From NCBI RefSeq assembly GCF_016219575.1, contig NZ_JACRMG010000022.1, positions 1 through 53,936 on the forward strand: DNA of 53,936 nt, in the 5' to 3' direction. Each line of letters starts with the position of its first letter. Position 1 is the first letter of the stretch. Origin of the DNA: Bradyrhizobium sp. Lineage in GTDB: Bacteria > Pseudomonadota > Alphaproteobacteria > Rhizobiales > Xanthobacteraceae. The position numbers were made by a program, and so were the translations under genes. The notes beneath the pieces were generated by a model. The model was given only the letters and a program-made list of their open reading frames with translations, searched no databases and was not told where the DNA came from. Shown in pieces: positions 24,664-34,471 of this stretch.

Positions 24664-25596
24664 ATGCCGCTTCGTCTGATCTTCATGGGCACGCCTGATT
24701 TCGCGGTGCCGACGCTGCTCGAACTCGTCGCCCATGGCCACGAGATCGCCGCCGTCTATACCCGCGCGCCAAAGCCCGCCGGGCGCGGCATGAAGCTGCA
24801 GCCGACGCCGGTCGAACAGGAAGCGCGCCGTCTCGGCATTCCCGTGCTGACGCCGTCGTCCCTCAAGACTCCCGAGGCGCAGGACGAATTCCGCGCGCAT
24901 GACGCCGACGCCGCCGTGGTGGTTGCCTACGGCATGATCCTGCCCCAGGCCATTCTCGATGCGCCGAAACTCGGCTGCTTCAATCTGCATGCCTCGCTGC
25001 TGCCGCGCTGGCGCGGCGCCGCGCCGATCAATCGCGCAGTGATGTCCGGCGATGCCGAGACCGGCGTGATGGTGATGAAGATGGACGTCGGCCTCGACAC
25101 CGGCGACGTTGCGATGGTCGAGCGGCTGACGATTACCGACAAGATGACTGCATCGGATGCGCACGACGCGTTGGCGCGGCTCGGCGCCGACCTGATGGTG
25201 CGCTCGATGGCGGCACTGGAGCGCGGCAGCTTGCGGCTGACGAAGCAAAGCGAGGCGGGCGTCACCTACGCCGCCAAGATCGAGAAGGCGGAAGCGAAGA
25301 TCGACTGGAGCAAGCCGGCGCCCGCCGTGCTCAGGCACATCCACGGCCTCTCGCCGTTTCCCGGCGCGTGGAGCGAAGTGCCGGTCGATGGTGAAGCGGC
25401 ACGGGTGAAGCTTCTGCGCTGCGAGCCTGCGAAGGGCACGGGTGCGCCCGGTACATTGCTCGACGACCAGCTCACGATCGCCTGTGGCGACGGCGCGATC
25501 CGCATCGTCGAACTGCAGCGCGCCGGCAAGGCACCGATGAAGACCGCCGATTTCCTGCGCGGCACCCCGCTGAAACCGCCGCTGCGGTTCTCCTGA
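24664..25596 (+). CDS. fmt: Methionyl-tRNA formyltransferase
   Basis: Formylates Met-tRNAfMet from 10-formyl-THF to allow translation initiation. It has 310 residues, the normal length. The N-terminus reads LIFMGTPDFAVPTL, and the catalytic region is CFNLHASLLPRWRGAAPI with the Asn-His pair. The C-terminal tRNA-binding part follows (about 205-310). Its stop overlaps the truA start (TGATG), so the two are translationally coupled. Confidence 0.95.
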   Translation: MPLRLIFMGTPDFAVPTLLELVAHGHEIAAVYTRAPKPAGRGMKLQPTPVEQEARRLGIPVLTPSSLKTPEAQDEFRAHDADAAVVVAYGMILPQAILDAPKLGCFNLHASLLPRWRGAAPINRAVMSGDAETGVMVMKMDVGLDTGDVAMVERLTITDKMTASDAHDALARLGADLMVRSMAALERGSLRLTKQSEAGVTYAAKIEKAEAKIDWSKPAPAVLRHIHGLSPFPGAWSEVPVDGEAARVKLLRCEPAKGTGAPGTLLDDQLTIACGDGAIRIVELQRAGKAPMKTADFLRGTPLKPPLRFS

Positions 25597-26333
25597 TGCC
25601 CCGCTACAAGCTCACCATCGAGTATGACGGCGCGCCGTTTGCCGGCTGGCAGCTGCAGCCCGATCATCCGACGGTGCAGGGCGTGCTGGAAGCGGCGGTC
25701 AAGGCGACCTGCGGCGAGGACGTGCGCGTGCACGGCGCCGGCCGCACCGACTCCGGCGTGCACGCGCTCGGCCAGGTCGCCCATTGCGACATCGCAAAGC
25801 CTTTCACGGCGAGCCGCCTGCGCGATGCGCTCAACGCGCATCTGCGTCCGAACCCGGTTGCAGTGCTGGCGGTCGAAATCGTGCCCGGCGACTTCGAGGC
25901 GCGCTTTTCCGCGGTCAGGCGCCACTACCTCTATCGCATCGCCAATACGCGGGCGAACCTCGCGCTCGATGTCGGTCGCATCTGGCGCGTGCCGCGGCGT
26001 CTCGACAGCGACGCCATGCACGCCGCCGCGCAGCGCCTGCTCGGCAAGCATGATTTCACGACCTTCCGCGACACCGAGTGCCAGGCGAGGTCGCCGGAAA
26101 AAACACTCGACCAGCTCGACGTGATCCGCGACGGCACCGAGATAAGGATCCTCACCTCGGCGCGTTCGTTCCTGCACAGCCAGGTGCGCTCGATGGTGGG
26201 CTCGCTGGTCTGGGTCGGCGAGGGCCGCTGGAGCGCCGACGACCTTTACGCCGCACTCGCCGCCCGCAACCGCGCCGCCTGCGGCCCCGTCGCACCGCCC
26301 GAGGGGCTGTATCTGGTGCGGGTGGATTATTAG
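25596..26333 (+). CDS. truA: tRNA pseudouridine(38-40) synthase
   Basis: Makes pseudouridine at positions 38-40 of tRNA anticodon arms. It has 245 residues, as is normal. It starts RYKLTIEYDGAPFAGWQ, and the catalytic Asp is in GAGRTDSGVHALGQ. The second conserved part reads FLHSQVRSMVGSLV. The ATG overlaps the fmt stop. Confidence 0.96.
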   Translation: MPRYKLTIEYDGAPFAGWQLQPDHPTVQGVLEAAVKATCGEDVRVHGAGRTDSGVHALGQVAHCDIAKPFTASRLRDALNAHLRPNPVAVLAVEIVPGDFEARFSAVRRHYLYRIANTRANLALDVGRIWRVPRRLDSDAMHAAAQRLLGKHDFTTFRDTECQARSPEKTLDQLDVIRDGTEIRILTSARSFLHSQVRSMVGSLVWVGEGRWSADDLYAALAARNRAACGPVAPPEGLYLVRVDY

Positions 26334-26351
26334 CGAGTCGACGCGTTGTTC

Positions 26352-26512
26352 TCTTCACCTCGCCCCGCTTGCGGGGAGAGGTCGGATCGCATCGGAGATG
26401 CGATCCGGGTGAGGGGGACTCTCCGCGAGTCCTCTTTGCCAACGAATATGCTGAAGCAGCCCCTCACCCCAACCCTCTCCCCGCAAGAGCGGGGAGAGGG
26501 AGAAGTGAGGCC
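26352..26512. repeat. Compound palindromic repeat, CCTCGCCCC type
   Basis: CCCCGCTTGCGGGGAGAGG at the start faces CCTCTCCCCGCAAGAGCGGG at the end, and a GGATCGCATCGGAGATGCGATCC hairpin sits inside. It lies between convergent truA and dapE and resembles the element at 128-246. Confidence 0.6.
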
Positions 26513-26531
26513 CCTTCTTTGCGGATAGACG

Positions 26532-27686
26532 CTAAGCAAAATACCGATCCAGCACGCAGCGGTAGATCTTCGTCAGCTTCTCCAGATCTGCCACCGGCGT
26601 GCGCTCGTCGATCTGGTGCATGGTCTGGCCGACCAGGCCAAACTCGATCACCGGGCAATAGCTCGAGATGAATCGCGCGTCGGAGGTGCCGCCGGAGGTG
26701 GAAAGCTCGGGCTTGCGTCCCGTGACTTCCTCGATCGCGGCCACCGCAAGATCGGTGAACGGGCCGGGCTTGGTCACGAACACGTTGGAGTTCGACGGCT
26801 CCCAGACGATGCGGGCCTTGATGCGGTTGCCGCAGGCTTTCGCCAGCCGTACATCGACCAGGTCGCGCAGGCTCTGCTGCGTGTGCAGGTCGTTGTAGCG
26901 GATGTTGAATTTTGCCCGCGCCTGGCCGGGGATGACGTTGCTCGCGCTGTTGCCGACGTCGACCGAGGTGAATTCCAGGTTGGATGCCTGGAACTGAGCA
27001 CTGCCGTGATCGAGCGGCTCGTCGGAGATCGCCACGATCAGCCGCGAAATATCCGGCACCGGATTGGAGGCGCGATGCGGATAGGCGACATGGCCCTGCA
27101 CGCCGTCGACATAGAGCGTGCCGGATTGCGAGCCGCGGCGGCCTACCTTGATGCAATCGCCGAGCACCTCCACGTTGCTGGGCTCGCCGAGCACGCAATG
27201 ATCGAATTTCTCGCCGCGCGCGGCCACCCATTGCAGCAGTTTTATCGTGCCGTTGACCGAGATGTCTTCCTCGTCGCCGGTGATCAGGAATGAAATGGAG
27301 CCCTTGGGCTTGCCGCCATTGTCACGTAGATATTGCAGCACGGCAGCGACGCTGCAGGCGATGCCGCCCTTCATGTCGACCGCGCCGCGGCCGTACAACA
27401 TGCCGTCCTTCACCTCGCCGGCGAACGCGCCATGCGTCCAGGCGCTTTCATCGCCCGCCGGGACTACGTCGGTATGGCCGGCAAAGGTGATATGCGGCGC
27501 CTCGCTGCCGATGCGCGCATAGAGATTGTCGATGTCGGCCGTGCCTGGCTCGCCAAAGGTGACGCGGTGGGTCTCGAAGCCGGCTTCTTTCAGGAGGGTT
27601 TCGAGAACGCCCAGCGCCCCGGCGTCGGCCGGGGTTACGGATGGGCAGCGGACGAGGGATTGAGCAATCGAGAGGGCATCGGTCAT
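26532..27686 (-). CDS. dapE: Succinyl-diaminopimelate desuccinylase
   Basis: The M20 metallopeptidase that releases LL-diaminopimelate from its N-succinyl form in lysine and cell-wall synthesis. It has 384 residues. Metal ligand regions are ITFAGHTDVVPAGD, GRGAVDMKGGIA and FLITGDEEDISVNGT with the paired acidic residues. The middle dimerisation domain contains NVIPGQARAKFNIRYND. DapD of the same pathway is in this window at 32729, some 5 kb away on the same strand. Confidence 0.94.
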   Translation of the reverse strand: MTDALSIAQSLVRCPSVTPADAGALGVLETLLKEAGFETHRVTFGEPGTADIDNLYARIGSEAPHITFAGHTDVVPAGDESAWTHGAFAGEVKDGMLYGRGAVDMKGGIACSVAAVLQYLRDNGGKPKGSISFLITGDEEDISVNGTIKLLQWVAARGEKFDHCVLGEPSNVEVLGDCIKVGRRGSQSGTLYVDGVQGHVAYPHRASNPVPDISRLIVAISDEPLDHGSAQFQASNLEFTSVDVGNSASNVIPGQARAKFNIRYNDLHTQQSLRDLVDVRLAKACGNRIKARIVWEPSNSNVFVTKPGPFTDLAVAAIEEVTGRKPELSTSGGTSDARFISSYCPVIEFGLVGQTMHQIDERTPVADLEKLTKIYRCVLDRYFA

Positions 27687-27828
27687 GCCCCCGACTTAAC
27701 ATGCCAAACCGGCGGAGCACTAGCTTTGTGCGGCACCATTTCGATCTCGCTGTGTTGCTCCCAGCGCCGTTCGGTTTTGGGCAAGAGCGGGTTCGTTCCA
27801 AACCGGTTGATCTTGTCGGAGGGCCGGT

Positions 27829-29385
27829 TCAGGTCAACCCGGCGCGGCGGAACCCCTCCAGATAATGCTCCCGGTCGGCTTCATTGCGCCACGGCAGCTG
27901 GGTCGCGATCCACGACAGCGAGATGTTCGGCTGGGTGCGGCGAAGCTCGGCGATGGCCATCTCCGCCGTGCTCGTATCCCCGCTCATGCCGGCGGAGACC
28001 GCGAGCACGCGATAGGCGCCGGTGAGATCGCCGCGGTGGCGGATCGCCTCGCGCGCCAGCGCGATCGCCTCGTCATATTGCCGCGTCATGAAGCGGGCAT
28101 AGCCGGCGATGCCGTAATAGATCGCAAGCGAGGGATCGCGGGGGCTGAGACGGATGGCGCGCTGCGCGGCCTCGAAGGAATCCTCGGTGCGCCCGGCATA
28201 GGACAGCGCCAGCGCGTAGTAGCCCTGCGCGAGGCAGAAATTGGAATTCAGCCGCAGTGCGGTCTCGAACTCGGACAGCGCGTCGTCGAGTCTTCGCGTC
28301 GAGAAATACACGCTGCCGAGCGCAGTGTGCGCCCACGCGTCCTCGTGGTCGAGCTGTACGGCCGTCGTTGCGGCCTGCTCGGCAAGCGGCGCAGCCTTCG
28401 CCAGCTCGGCCCAGCCGAGATGCACGCCGAACATGTGGCTGGCCGCCAGCACCGACAGCGCCTGGCCGTAATTCGGATCGATCGCGATTGCCTTCTGCAG
28501 CAGCGCCTGCGCCACCACATGGTCCTCGCGCGTCACGCGCCAGTAATGCGACAGCGCCCGCATCAGGAGGTCCCAGGCGTCGAGGTTCGCCGGCGGCTTG
28601 CGTTGTGCGCGGAAATTCTCCGCCGCATAGATCTGCGGCTCCAGGGCGGCCACGATCGCGTTGGTGATCTCGTCCTGCACGGCGAAGACGTCGACCAGTT
28701 TGCGGTCGAAATGCTCCGCCCAGATGTGGCTTTCGGTGGTGGCGTCGTTGAGCTGCGCCGAGATGCGGACACGGTCGCCGGCCTTGCGCACGCTGCCTTC
28801 GACCACGTAGCGGACTCTCAGTTCCTCCGCGATCTGCCTGATGTGGACGTTGCGGCCCTTGTAGGTGAAGGAGGAATTGCGGGCGATGACGAAGAACCAG
28901 CGCACCCTGGAGAGCGCGGTCAGGATATCCTCGCTGATGCCGTCGCAGAAATATTCCTGTTCCTCGTCGTCGCTCATGTTCTTGAACGCGAGCACGGCGA
29001 TCGCCGGGCGGTCGGAGGCGACCGTGGCCGCCGCGGGCGCCGGCACGGTCGCGGGGGATTGAGCGGCGGGGGGAAGCTCCACGCACTCGCCGACGAAGCG
29101 AAAGCCCTTGCGCGGAATGGTGCGGATCAGTCGCTGTGCCTTGCCGTCATCCTGCAGCGCCTTGCGCGCGGCGTTGATCCGGCTGTTCAGCGCCGAGTCC
29201 GAAATGGGCCGGTTGCCCCAGACTTCGGCAACCAGATCGTCCTTGCTGACGACGCGGTCGCGATGCGCGATCAGGAACAGCAGCAGGTCGAATACCTGCG
29301 GTTGCATGGGGATCAGCACGCCGTCCCGTTTGAGCTCGCGTAGCTCGCTCTCAAGTTCGTGATTTTCAAAGCGAAATCGCACCAA
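27829..29385 (-). CDS. Winged-helix/TolB-like/TPR regulator, copy 1
   Basis: 518 residues in three parts. An OmpR/PhoB-type winged helix is at about 1-95, with LIPMQPQVFDLLLFLIAHRD and IRTIPRKGFRFVG. A TolB-N-like segment follows at about 125-270 (AIAVLAFKNMSDDEEQEYFC, then DGISEDILTALSRVRWFFVI). Tetratricopeptide repeats fill about 270-500. This architecture occurs in CadC-like and adenylate-cyclase-associated proteins; there is no transmembrane helix here, so it should be cytosolic. It is a clear paralogue of the gene at 30818, including the REHYLEGFRRAGL end. It is divergent from a methyltransferase gene. Signal and targets are unknown. Confidence 0.85.
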   Translation of the reverse strand: MVRFRFENHELESELRELKRDGVLIPMQPQVFDLLLFLIAHRDRVVSKDDLVAEVWGNRPISDSALNSRINAARKALQDDGKAQRLIRTIPRKGFRFVGECVELPPAAQSPATVPAPAAATVASDRPAIAVLAFKNMSDDEEQEYFCDGISEDILTALSRVRWFFVIARNSSFTYKGRNVHIRQIAEELRVRYVVEGSVRKAGDRVRISAQLNDATTESHIWAEHFDRKLVDVFAVQDEITNAIVAALEPQIYAAENFRAQRKPPANLDAWDLLMRALSHYWRVTREDHVVAQALLQKAIAIDPNYGQALSVLAASHMFGVHLGWAELAKAAPLAEQAATTAVQLDHEDAWAHTALGSVYFSTRRLDDALSEFETALRLNSNFCLAQGYYALALSYAGRTEDSFEAAQRAIRLSPRDPSLAIYYGIAGYARFMTRQYDEAIALAREAIRHRGDLTGAYRVLAVSAGMSGDTSTAEMAIAELRRTQPNISLSWIATQLPWRNEADREHYLEGFRRAGLT

Positions 29386-29402
29386 ACACTCCGGTTCCGC
29401 TT

Positions 29403-29430
29403 CTCAAGCAAAAATCAGGAATATCTCAGG
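29403..29430. promoter_or_regulatory. Paired CTCAAG boxes upstream of regulator copy 1
   Basis: CTCAAG (29403-29408) and CTCAGG (29425-29430) are direct repeats 22 bases apart, 18-45 bases upstream of the regulator start. The same pair with the same spacing precedes the paralogue at 32415-32442. A 22-base period is two helical turns, as expected for a tandem winged-helix dimer. They also lie upstream of the divergent methyltransferase gene. Autoregulation is inferred. Confidence 0.5.
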
Positions 29431-29534
29431 CAAAGGACAACCATCCGGAAAAGCCCTGGGCGGCTCAATACGGCATTTTGCAGCGGTCGATTGCCGACAC
29501 CATCGGCGCAACTGTGCTGCCAACGGAGCTATCC

Positions 29535-30311
29535 ATGTCCCAAGTCCATACCATAGGCCCGGATTTCTCGGGCTCCAGATTGTTCAAGTTCATCGCATTC
29601 CTCTACGGAATGGCATCCTATCTCGTCTTCTTCGTCACCATTCTCTACGCCATCGGTTTCGTGATGGGGCTGGTCGTGCCGAAGACCATCGACACCGGCA
29701 CCAACACTTCCACGATCGAGGCCGTCGCCATCAATCTACTCCTGATGTCGCTGTTCGCCGTACAACACAGCGTGATGGCGCGAAAGGGCTTCAAGGCGTG
29801 GTGGACGCAGTATGTTCCCAAGCCGATCGAGCGCAGCACCTATGTGCTGGCGTCGAGCGCGTGCCTGCTGCTGCTGTTCTGGCAGTGGCGTCCGATTCCG
29901 GCTGTCGTGTGGCTGGTCGATGATCCCGACCTGGCGGTGGCGGTCGCAGTACTCTCGCTCGTGGGCTGGGGCCTCGTGTTCATCAGCACGTTCCTCATCA
30001 ACCATTTCGAGCTGTTCGGCCTGTCGCAGGTCGTCAACCATCTCGTCGACAAGCAGGCGGCGCCGCCGCGCTTCCGCACGCCGCTGCTCTACAAGTTCGT
30101 GCGTCACCCGCTCTATCTCGGCTTCATCATCGCGGTCTGGGCCGCGCCGGTCATGACCGTGGGCCACCTGCTGTTCTCTGCGGTGATCACGGCCTACATC
30201 CTGGTCGGCATCTGGCTCGAGGAGCGCGACCTGGTCGAGATGTTCGGGGACCAGTACCGCGAGTACAAGCAGCGCGTCTCCATGCTGATTCCCTGGCGCA
30301 AGTCGTGGTGA
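29535..30311 (+). CDS. Integral membrane methyltransferase, isoprenylcysteine-type
   Basis: A 258-residue multi-pass membrane protein resembling the NnrU/isoprenylcysteine carboxyl methyltransferase family. It has about six hydrophobic segments. The family C-terminal region reads YKFVRHPLYLGFIIAVWA, with the conserved RHP, followed by LEERDLVEMFGDQYREY. Bacterial members methylate small or lipid substrates; the substrate here is unknown. ATG 29535 is chosen for GGAGC upstream and because an earlier in-frame ATG adds unconserved residues. The next gene starts 26 bases later, so the two are co-transcribed. Confidence 0.8.
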   Translation: MSQVHTIGPDFSGSRLFKFIAFLYGMASYLVFFVTILYAIGFVMGLVVPKTIDTGTNTSTIEAVAINLLLMSLFAVQHSVMARKGFKAWWTQYVPKPIERSTYVLASSACLLLLFWQWRPIPAVVWLVDDPDLAVAVAVLSLVGWGLVFISTFLINHFELFGLSQVVNHLVDKQAAPPRFRTPLLYKFVRHPLYLGFIIAVWAAPVMTVGHLLFSAVITAYILVGIWLEERDLVEMFGDQYREYKQRVSMLIPWRKSW

Positions 30312-30337
30312 GCCGGCCGCAGATGAGGAAGACAGCC

Positions 30338-30760
30338 ATGAATCACATCGGCAACTGTTTCTGTGGCGCCGTGGAAATCGAGGTCCACGGCGCCCCGGAA
30401 GCGATGGGATACTGCCACTGCCGTTCGTGCCGCTCCTGGTCGGGCGGCCCGGTCAATGCCTTCAGCCTGTGGAAGCCGCAAGCCGTGCTGATCACCGCCG
30501 GTGAGGAGCACGTCGCGACCTACACCCGGACGCCGGTCAGCGAACGCAAATACTGCAGCAAGTGCGGCGGTCATCTGATGACCAATCATCCGCAACTCGG
30601 GCTGGTCGACGTGTTTGTCGCGACCATCCCCACGCTTGCCTTCGCGCCGCAGGTCCATGTCAACTATGCCGAGACCGTGCTGCCGATGCGCGACGGCCTG
30701 CCCAAGCTGAAGGATTTTCCGTCCGAATTCGGCGGCAGCGGCGAGATGGTGGCGGATTAG
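30338..30760 (+). CDS. GFA family glutathione-dependent formaldehyde-activating-type protein
   Basis: A 140-residue zinc protein of the GFA family. The conserved Cys set is visible: NCFCGAVEIEV, YCHCRSC and KYCSKCGGHL. Family members bind zinc and some activate formaldehyde with glutathione; the actual activity of most is unknown. GAGGAAGA lies upstream of the chosen ATG. It follows the methyltransferase gene by 26 bases and ends at a strong terminator. Confidence 0.87.
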   Translation: MNHIGNCFCGAVEIEVHGAPEAMGYCHCRSCRSWSGGPVNAFSLWKPQAVLITAGEEHVATYTRTPVSERKYCSKCGGHLMTNHPQLGLVDVFVATIPTLAFAPQVHVNYAETVLPMRDGLPKLKDFPSEFGGSGEMVAD

Positions 30761-30781
30761 CGAACCTTTTTGAACAGTGAA

Positions 30782-30812
30782 GAAGGGCGTGCAACGTTGC
30801 TGCACGCCCTTC
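30782..30812. terminator. Bidirectional terminator
   Basis: GAAGGGCGTGCA (30782-30793) and TGCACGCCCTTC (30801-30812) form a perfect 12-bp stem with a 7-base loop, between convergent genes. CTGCTTTATTT follows on the plus side. Confidence 0.8.
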
Positions 30813-30817
30813 CTGCT

Positions 30818-32380
30818 TTATTTCAGCCCGGCCCGGCGCAGGCCGTCGAGATAGTGCTCGCGATCTTCGGCCTGCTTCATCGGCAGCTCGCGCGCGATCC
30901 ATTCCAGCGAGATGTCCGGCTGCGCCTGCAGCAGTCCCTGCAAGGCGACGGCGGAGAGCTCGCGATCGCCGGCCATGCCGGCCGCCGCCGTCAGCACGCG
31001 GTGCGCGCCGACGAAATCCGCGCGCTGCCGCAGCGACTCGCGCGCGAACCTGATCGCTTCCTCATATCTGCCGGCGGCGAACTGGATGTAGGCGCCGACC
31101 CCTTGATAGATCGCCGCCAGCGGGTCGCGCGGGCTGAGCCGCAGCGCTCGGCGGATGGCGACGTCGCCTTCCTCATAACGGCCCGCATAGCACAGCGTCA
31201 CCGCATAGAACGCCTGCGAGAACGCGAAATTGGGATTGAGGCGCAACGCCAACTCGAATTCGGCGATCGCGTCGTCGAACCGTCGCATGAACAAATAGGA
31301 GTAGGCGAGCCCGATATGCGCCCAGGCATCCTCGCTGTCGGCCTCGACCGCGGCGAGCGCCTCGCGCGTGGCGATCGGCATCACGCTTGCCATGTCGGCC
31401 CAGCCCATGTGGGCGCCGAAGATGCGGCTGTTGGCGAGCAGACCCAGCGCCTTGCTGTAGCGGGGATCGATCTCGATCGCCTTTTCCAGCAGCGCCTGGG
31501 CCACCGTGTTGTCCTGCTGCGTCACCCGCCAGTAATGCGACAGCGCGCGCATCACGAGATCCCAGGCGTCGAGGCTTCCCGGCGGCTTCTGCTGGGCCCG
31601 AAAGCTCTCGGCGGCATACAGATGCGGCTCGACCGCGGCGACGATCGCTTCGGTGATCTCGTCCTGCACCGCGAAGACGTCCTCGATGCTGCGGTCGTAG
31701 CGCTCGGCCCACAAATGGCTGCCGGTCGTTACATCGTTGAGCTGCGCGGAAATGCGCACCTGGCCGCCGCTGCGGCGCACGCTGCCTTCGACGACGTAGC
31801 GCACGCCGAGTTCGCGCGCGATCTCGTTGATGTGGACCGAGCGGCCCTTGTAGACAAAGGATGAGTTGCGCGCGATCACGAAGAACCATCGCAGCTTCGA
31901 CAGCGCGGTGATGATGTCCTCGCTGATCCCGTCGGAAAAATACTCCTGCGCGCGGTCGCCGCTCATGTTGAGGAAGGGCAGCACGGCGATGCCAGGCCGG
32001 TCGGTGAGGGCCGGCAGCATCTCCAGTTCGCGGCGCGCGGTTGCGGGTTCCGCCTGGGTGGTTCCTTCCGTGGCGGTCTGCACGGCGCCGACGAAACGAA
32101 ATCCCTTGCGCGCGATGGTGCGGATCAGCGCCTGCTCGGCGCCGCTGTCGCCGACGGCCTTGCGGGCGGCATTGATTCGGCTGGTCAGGGTCGACTCGGC
32201 GACATGCCGTCCCCGCCAGATCTTCTCGATCAATTCTTCCTTGCTCACCACGCGATCGCGATTTTCCATCAGATGGACGACGAGGTCGAACACCTGCGGC
32301 TCCAGCGAGACCGGCAAGCTCTCCCGGCTCAACTCCCGCGTGTCTGTGTCAAGTACCTGATTTGAAAAGAAAAACTTCAT
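30818..32380 (-). CDS. Winged-helix/TolB-like/TPR regulator, copy 2
   Basis: 520 residues with the same layout as copy 1. The winged helix spans about 1-95 (VSLEPQVFDLVVHLMENRD, IRTIARKGFRFVG), followed by the TolB-like segment (GIAVLPFLNMSGDRAQEYFS) and tetratricopeptide repeats. Long stretches match the copy at 27829 almost residue for residue around RWFFVIARNSSF and DAWDLVMRALSHYWRVT. ATG 32380 (MKFFFSNQVLD) is chosen because the longer frame adds an unconserved 13-residue lead. It has its own paired CTCAAG boxes upstream. Signal and target are unknown. Confidence 0.85.
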   Translation of the reverse strand: MKFFFSNQVLDTDTRELSRESLPVSLEPQVFDLVVHLMENRDRVVSKEELIEKIWRGRHVAESTLTSRINAARKAVGDSGAEQALIRTIARKGFRFVGAVQTATEGTTQAEPATARRELEMLPALTDRPGIAVLPFLNMSGDRAQEYFSDGISEDIITALSKLRWFFVIARNSSFVYKGRSVHINEIARELGVRYVVEGSVRRSGGQVRISAQLNDVTTGSHLWAERYDRSIEDVFAVQDEITEAIVAAVEPHLYAAESFRAQQKPPGSLDAWDLVMRALSHYWRVTQQDNTVAQALLEKAIEIDPRYSKALGLLANSRIFGAHMGWADMASVMPIATREALAAVEADSEDAWAHIGLAYSYLFMRRFDDAIAEFELALRLNPNFAFSQAFYAVTLCYAGRYEEGDVAIRRALRLSPRDPLAAIYQGVGAYIQFAAGRYEEAIRFARESLRQRADFVGAHRVLTAAAGMAGDRELSAVALQGLLQAQPDISLEWIARELPMKQAEDREHYLDGLRRAGLK

Positions 32381-32414
32381 CCGTCGTCGATCCCAAAACA
32401 GAACTCGCGAATTA

Positions 32415-32442
32415 CTCAAGAAAAACTGGACAGATTCTCAAG
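32415..32442. promoter_or_regulatory. Paired CTCAAG boxes upstream of regulator copy 2
   Basis: CTCAAG at 32415-32420 and again at 32437-32442, 22 bases apart as in front of copy 1. Over the 28 bases of the two sites I count 18 identical positions by eye. They lie 35-62 bases upstream of the start codon at 32380. A tandem operator for the winged-helix regulator is the likeliest reading; part of a promoter is the alternative. Confidence 0.5.
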
Positions 32443-32728
32443 CACGGCGGTCAATCCATGACTCTGTTTGAGTCGGCAGATGACGCCGATGGTTCACCGG
32501 GCGTGCTTGCCACTATCCAGTTCACGCCATCGAAATATCCCGCGCGAGGGAAGCCGCGACAGTGAGGTCGCGCACGGTCAATATACGCGCGTGAAATGCC
32601 GGGCAAATATGGCTGAACTGCAGATCGTTCGTTGCCCTAAAGGCACAAGTCAGTGCAATCGGTGCAAGCGATTGCCGAGCACCTGTTGGACTTGATTCAA
32701 ATGATGCCGGTCGCGCTGTCGCGCCGAA
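32443..32728. other. Intergenic region between dapD and regulator copy 2
   Basis: No convincing gene, RNA or repeat. Two short open frames here lack family-like composition and a Shine-Dalgarno sequence. The stretch holds the end of the dapD transcript and the upstream part of the regulator promoter region; I see no clear terminator hairpin. Confidence 0.4.
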
Positions 32729-33574
<846 letters not shown>

Positions 33575-33652
33575 GGGTGTTTCCTTGGCGGACGGGCTTT
33601 TCGGGTCGCTTTTTCGGGAAATGGGGCGTGTGAGTCAAGGCCGGGATGACAG

Positions 33653-34339
33653 TTACAGCAGGCGCTGCAAGAACCCGGTCAGATCGTCGGTGACGTGATC
33701 GACATGGCCGGCATCGCGGCCTTCCAGCTCCCAGTCCTCGCGCACCACTTCCTTCGCCCCGTCGGGCACCACCAGCACGGTGGTCATGCCGAGCCGGTGC
33801 GGCACCACGAGATTGCGCGCAAGATCCTCGAACATCGCCGACCGCGCCGGATCGACGCCGTGCAGGTCGAGAAATCGCTGATAGGTCTGCGGCGCCGGCT
33901 TCGGCTCGAGCTCGGCTGCGATGATGTCGAACACCGCGTCGAAATGTCCCGACAGCCCGAGGCGGTCCAGCACCGCATCGACATGATCGACCGAGCCGTT
34001 GGTGAGGATCAGCTTGCGGCCGGAAAGCTTTGCGATCGCAGCCCCCATCGCCGGATTGGGCTCCAGCGGCGAATGATCGATCCTGTGCACATAGCTGAGG
34101 AAATCGTCGGCGATGACGCCGTGCTCGGTCATCATGCCGCGCATGGTGGTGCCGTAGCGGCGGTAGTAGTCCTTCTGGATGCGCCGTGCTTCCTCTGGCG
34201 AGACGTTGAGGAAATCAGCCACGAACTCGCCGATCCGAGCATCGACCTGCTGCCACAGATTGACGTGATGCGGATAGAGCGTGTTGTCGAGGTCGAACAC
34301 CCAGGTGTCGACATGGTCAAAGCCGCGGGGAGGGGTCAT
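33653..34339 (-). CDS. HAD-family pyrimidine 5'-nucleotidase
   Basis: 228 residues of the HAD superfamily, SDT1-like subgroup. Motif I is WVFDLDNTLYP (nucleophile Asp), motif II LILTNGSVDH, and motif IV is around MFEDLARN. Members dephosphorylate pyrimidine nucleotides or related metabolites. ATG 34339 is chosen because GGGGGAAA stands upstream and the longer frame runs through a palindromic repeat. It lies 78 bases upstream of dapD on the same strand. Confidence 0.85.
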   Translation of the reverse strand: MTPPRGFDHVDTWVFDLDNTLYPHHVNLWQQVDARIGEFVADFLNVSPEEARRIQKDYYRRYGTTMRGMMTEHGVIADDFLSYVHRIDHSPLEPNPAMGAAIAKLSGRKLILTNGSVDHVDAVLDRLGLSGHFDAVFDIIAAELEPKPAPQTYQRFLDLHGVDPARSAMFEDLARNLVVPHRLGMTTVLVVPDGAKEVVREDWELEGRDAGHVDHVTDDLTGFLQRLL

Positions 34340-34354
34340 CGCATTTCCCCCGCT

Positions 34355-34452
34355 GTCATCGCCCGGCTCGACCGGCGATCCAGTACGCCGGGGCGTCGAG
34401 AAGATAACTGCCGCCTCGGCGTACTGGATCACCCGCATTCGCCGGTGATGAC
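34355..34452. repeat. GTCAT-type palindromic intergenic repeat
   Basis: GTCATCGCCCGGCTCGACCGG at the start faces CGCCGGTGATGAC at the end; GATCCAGTACGCCG and CGGCGTACTGGATC form an inner perfect inverted pair. It separates the nucleotidase gene from the DUF1036 gene. Confidence 0.7.
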
Positions 34453-34471
34453 AAGTGAGTGTGCGGAATCT

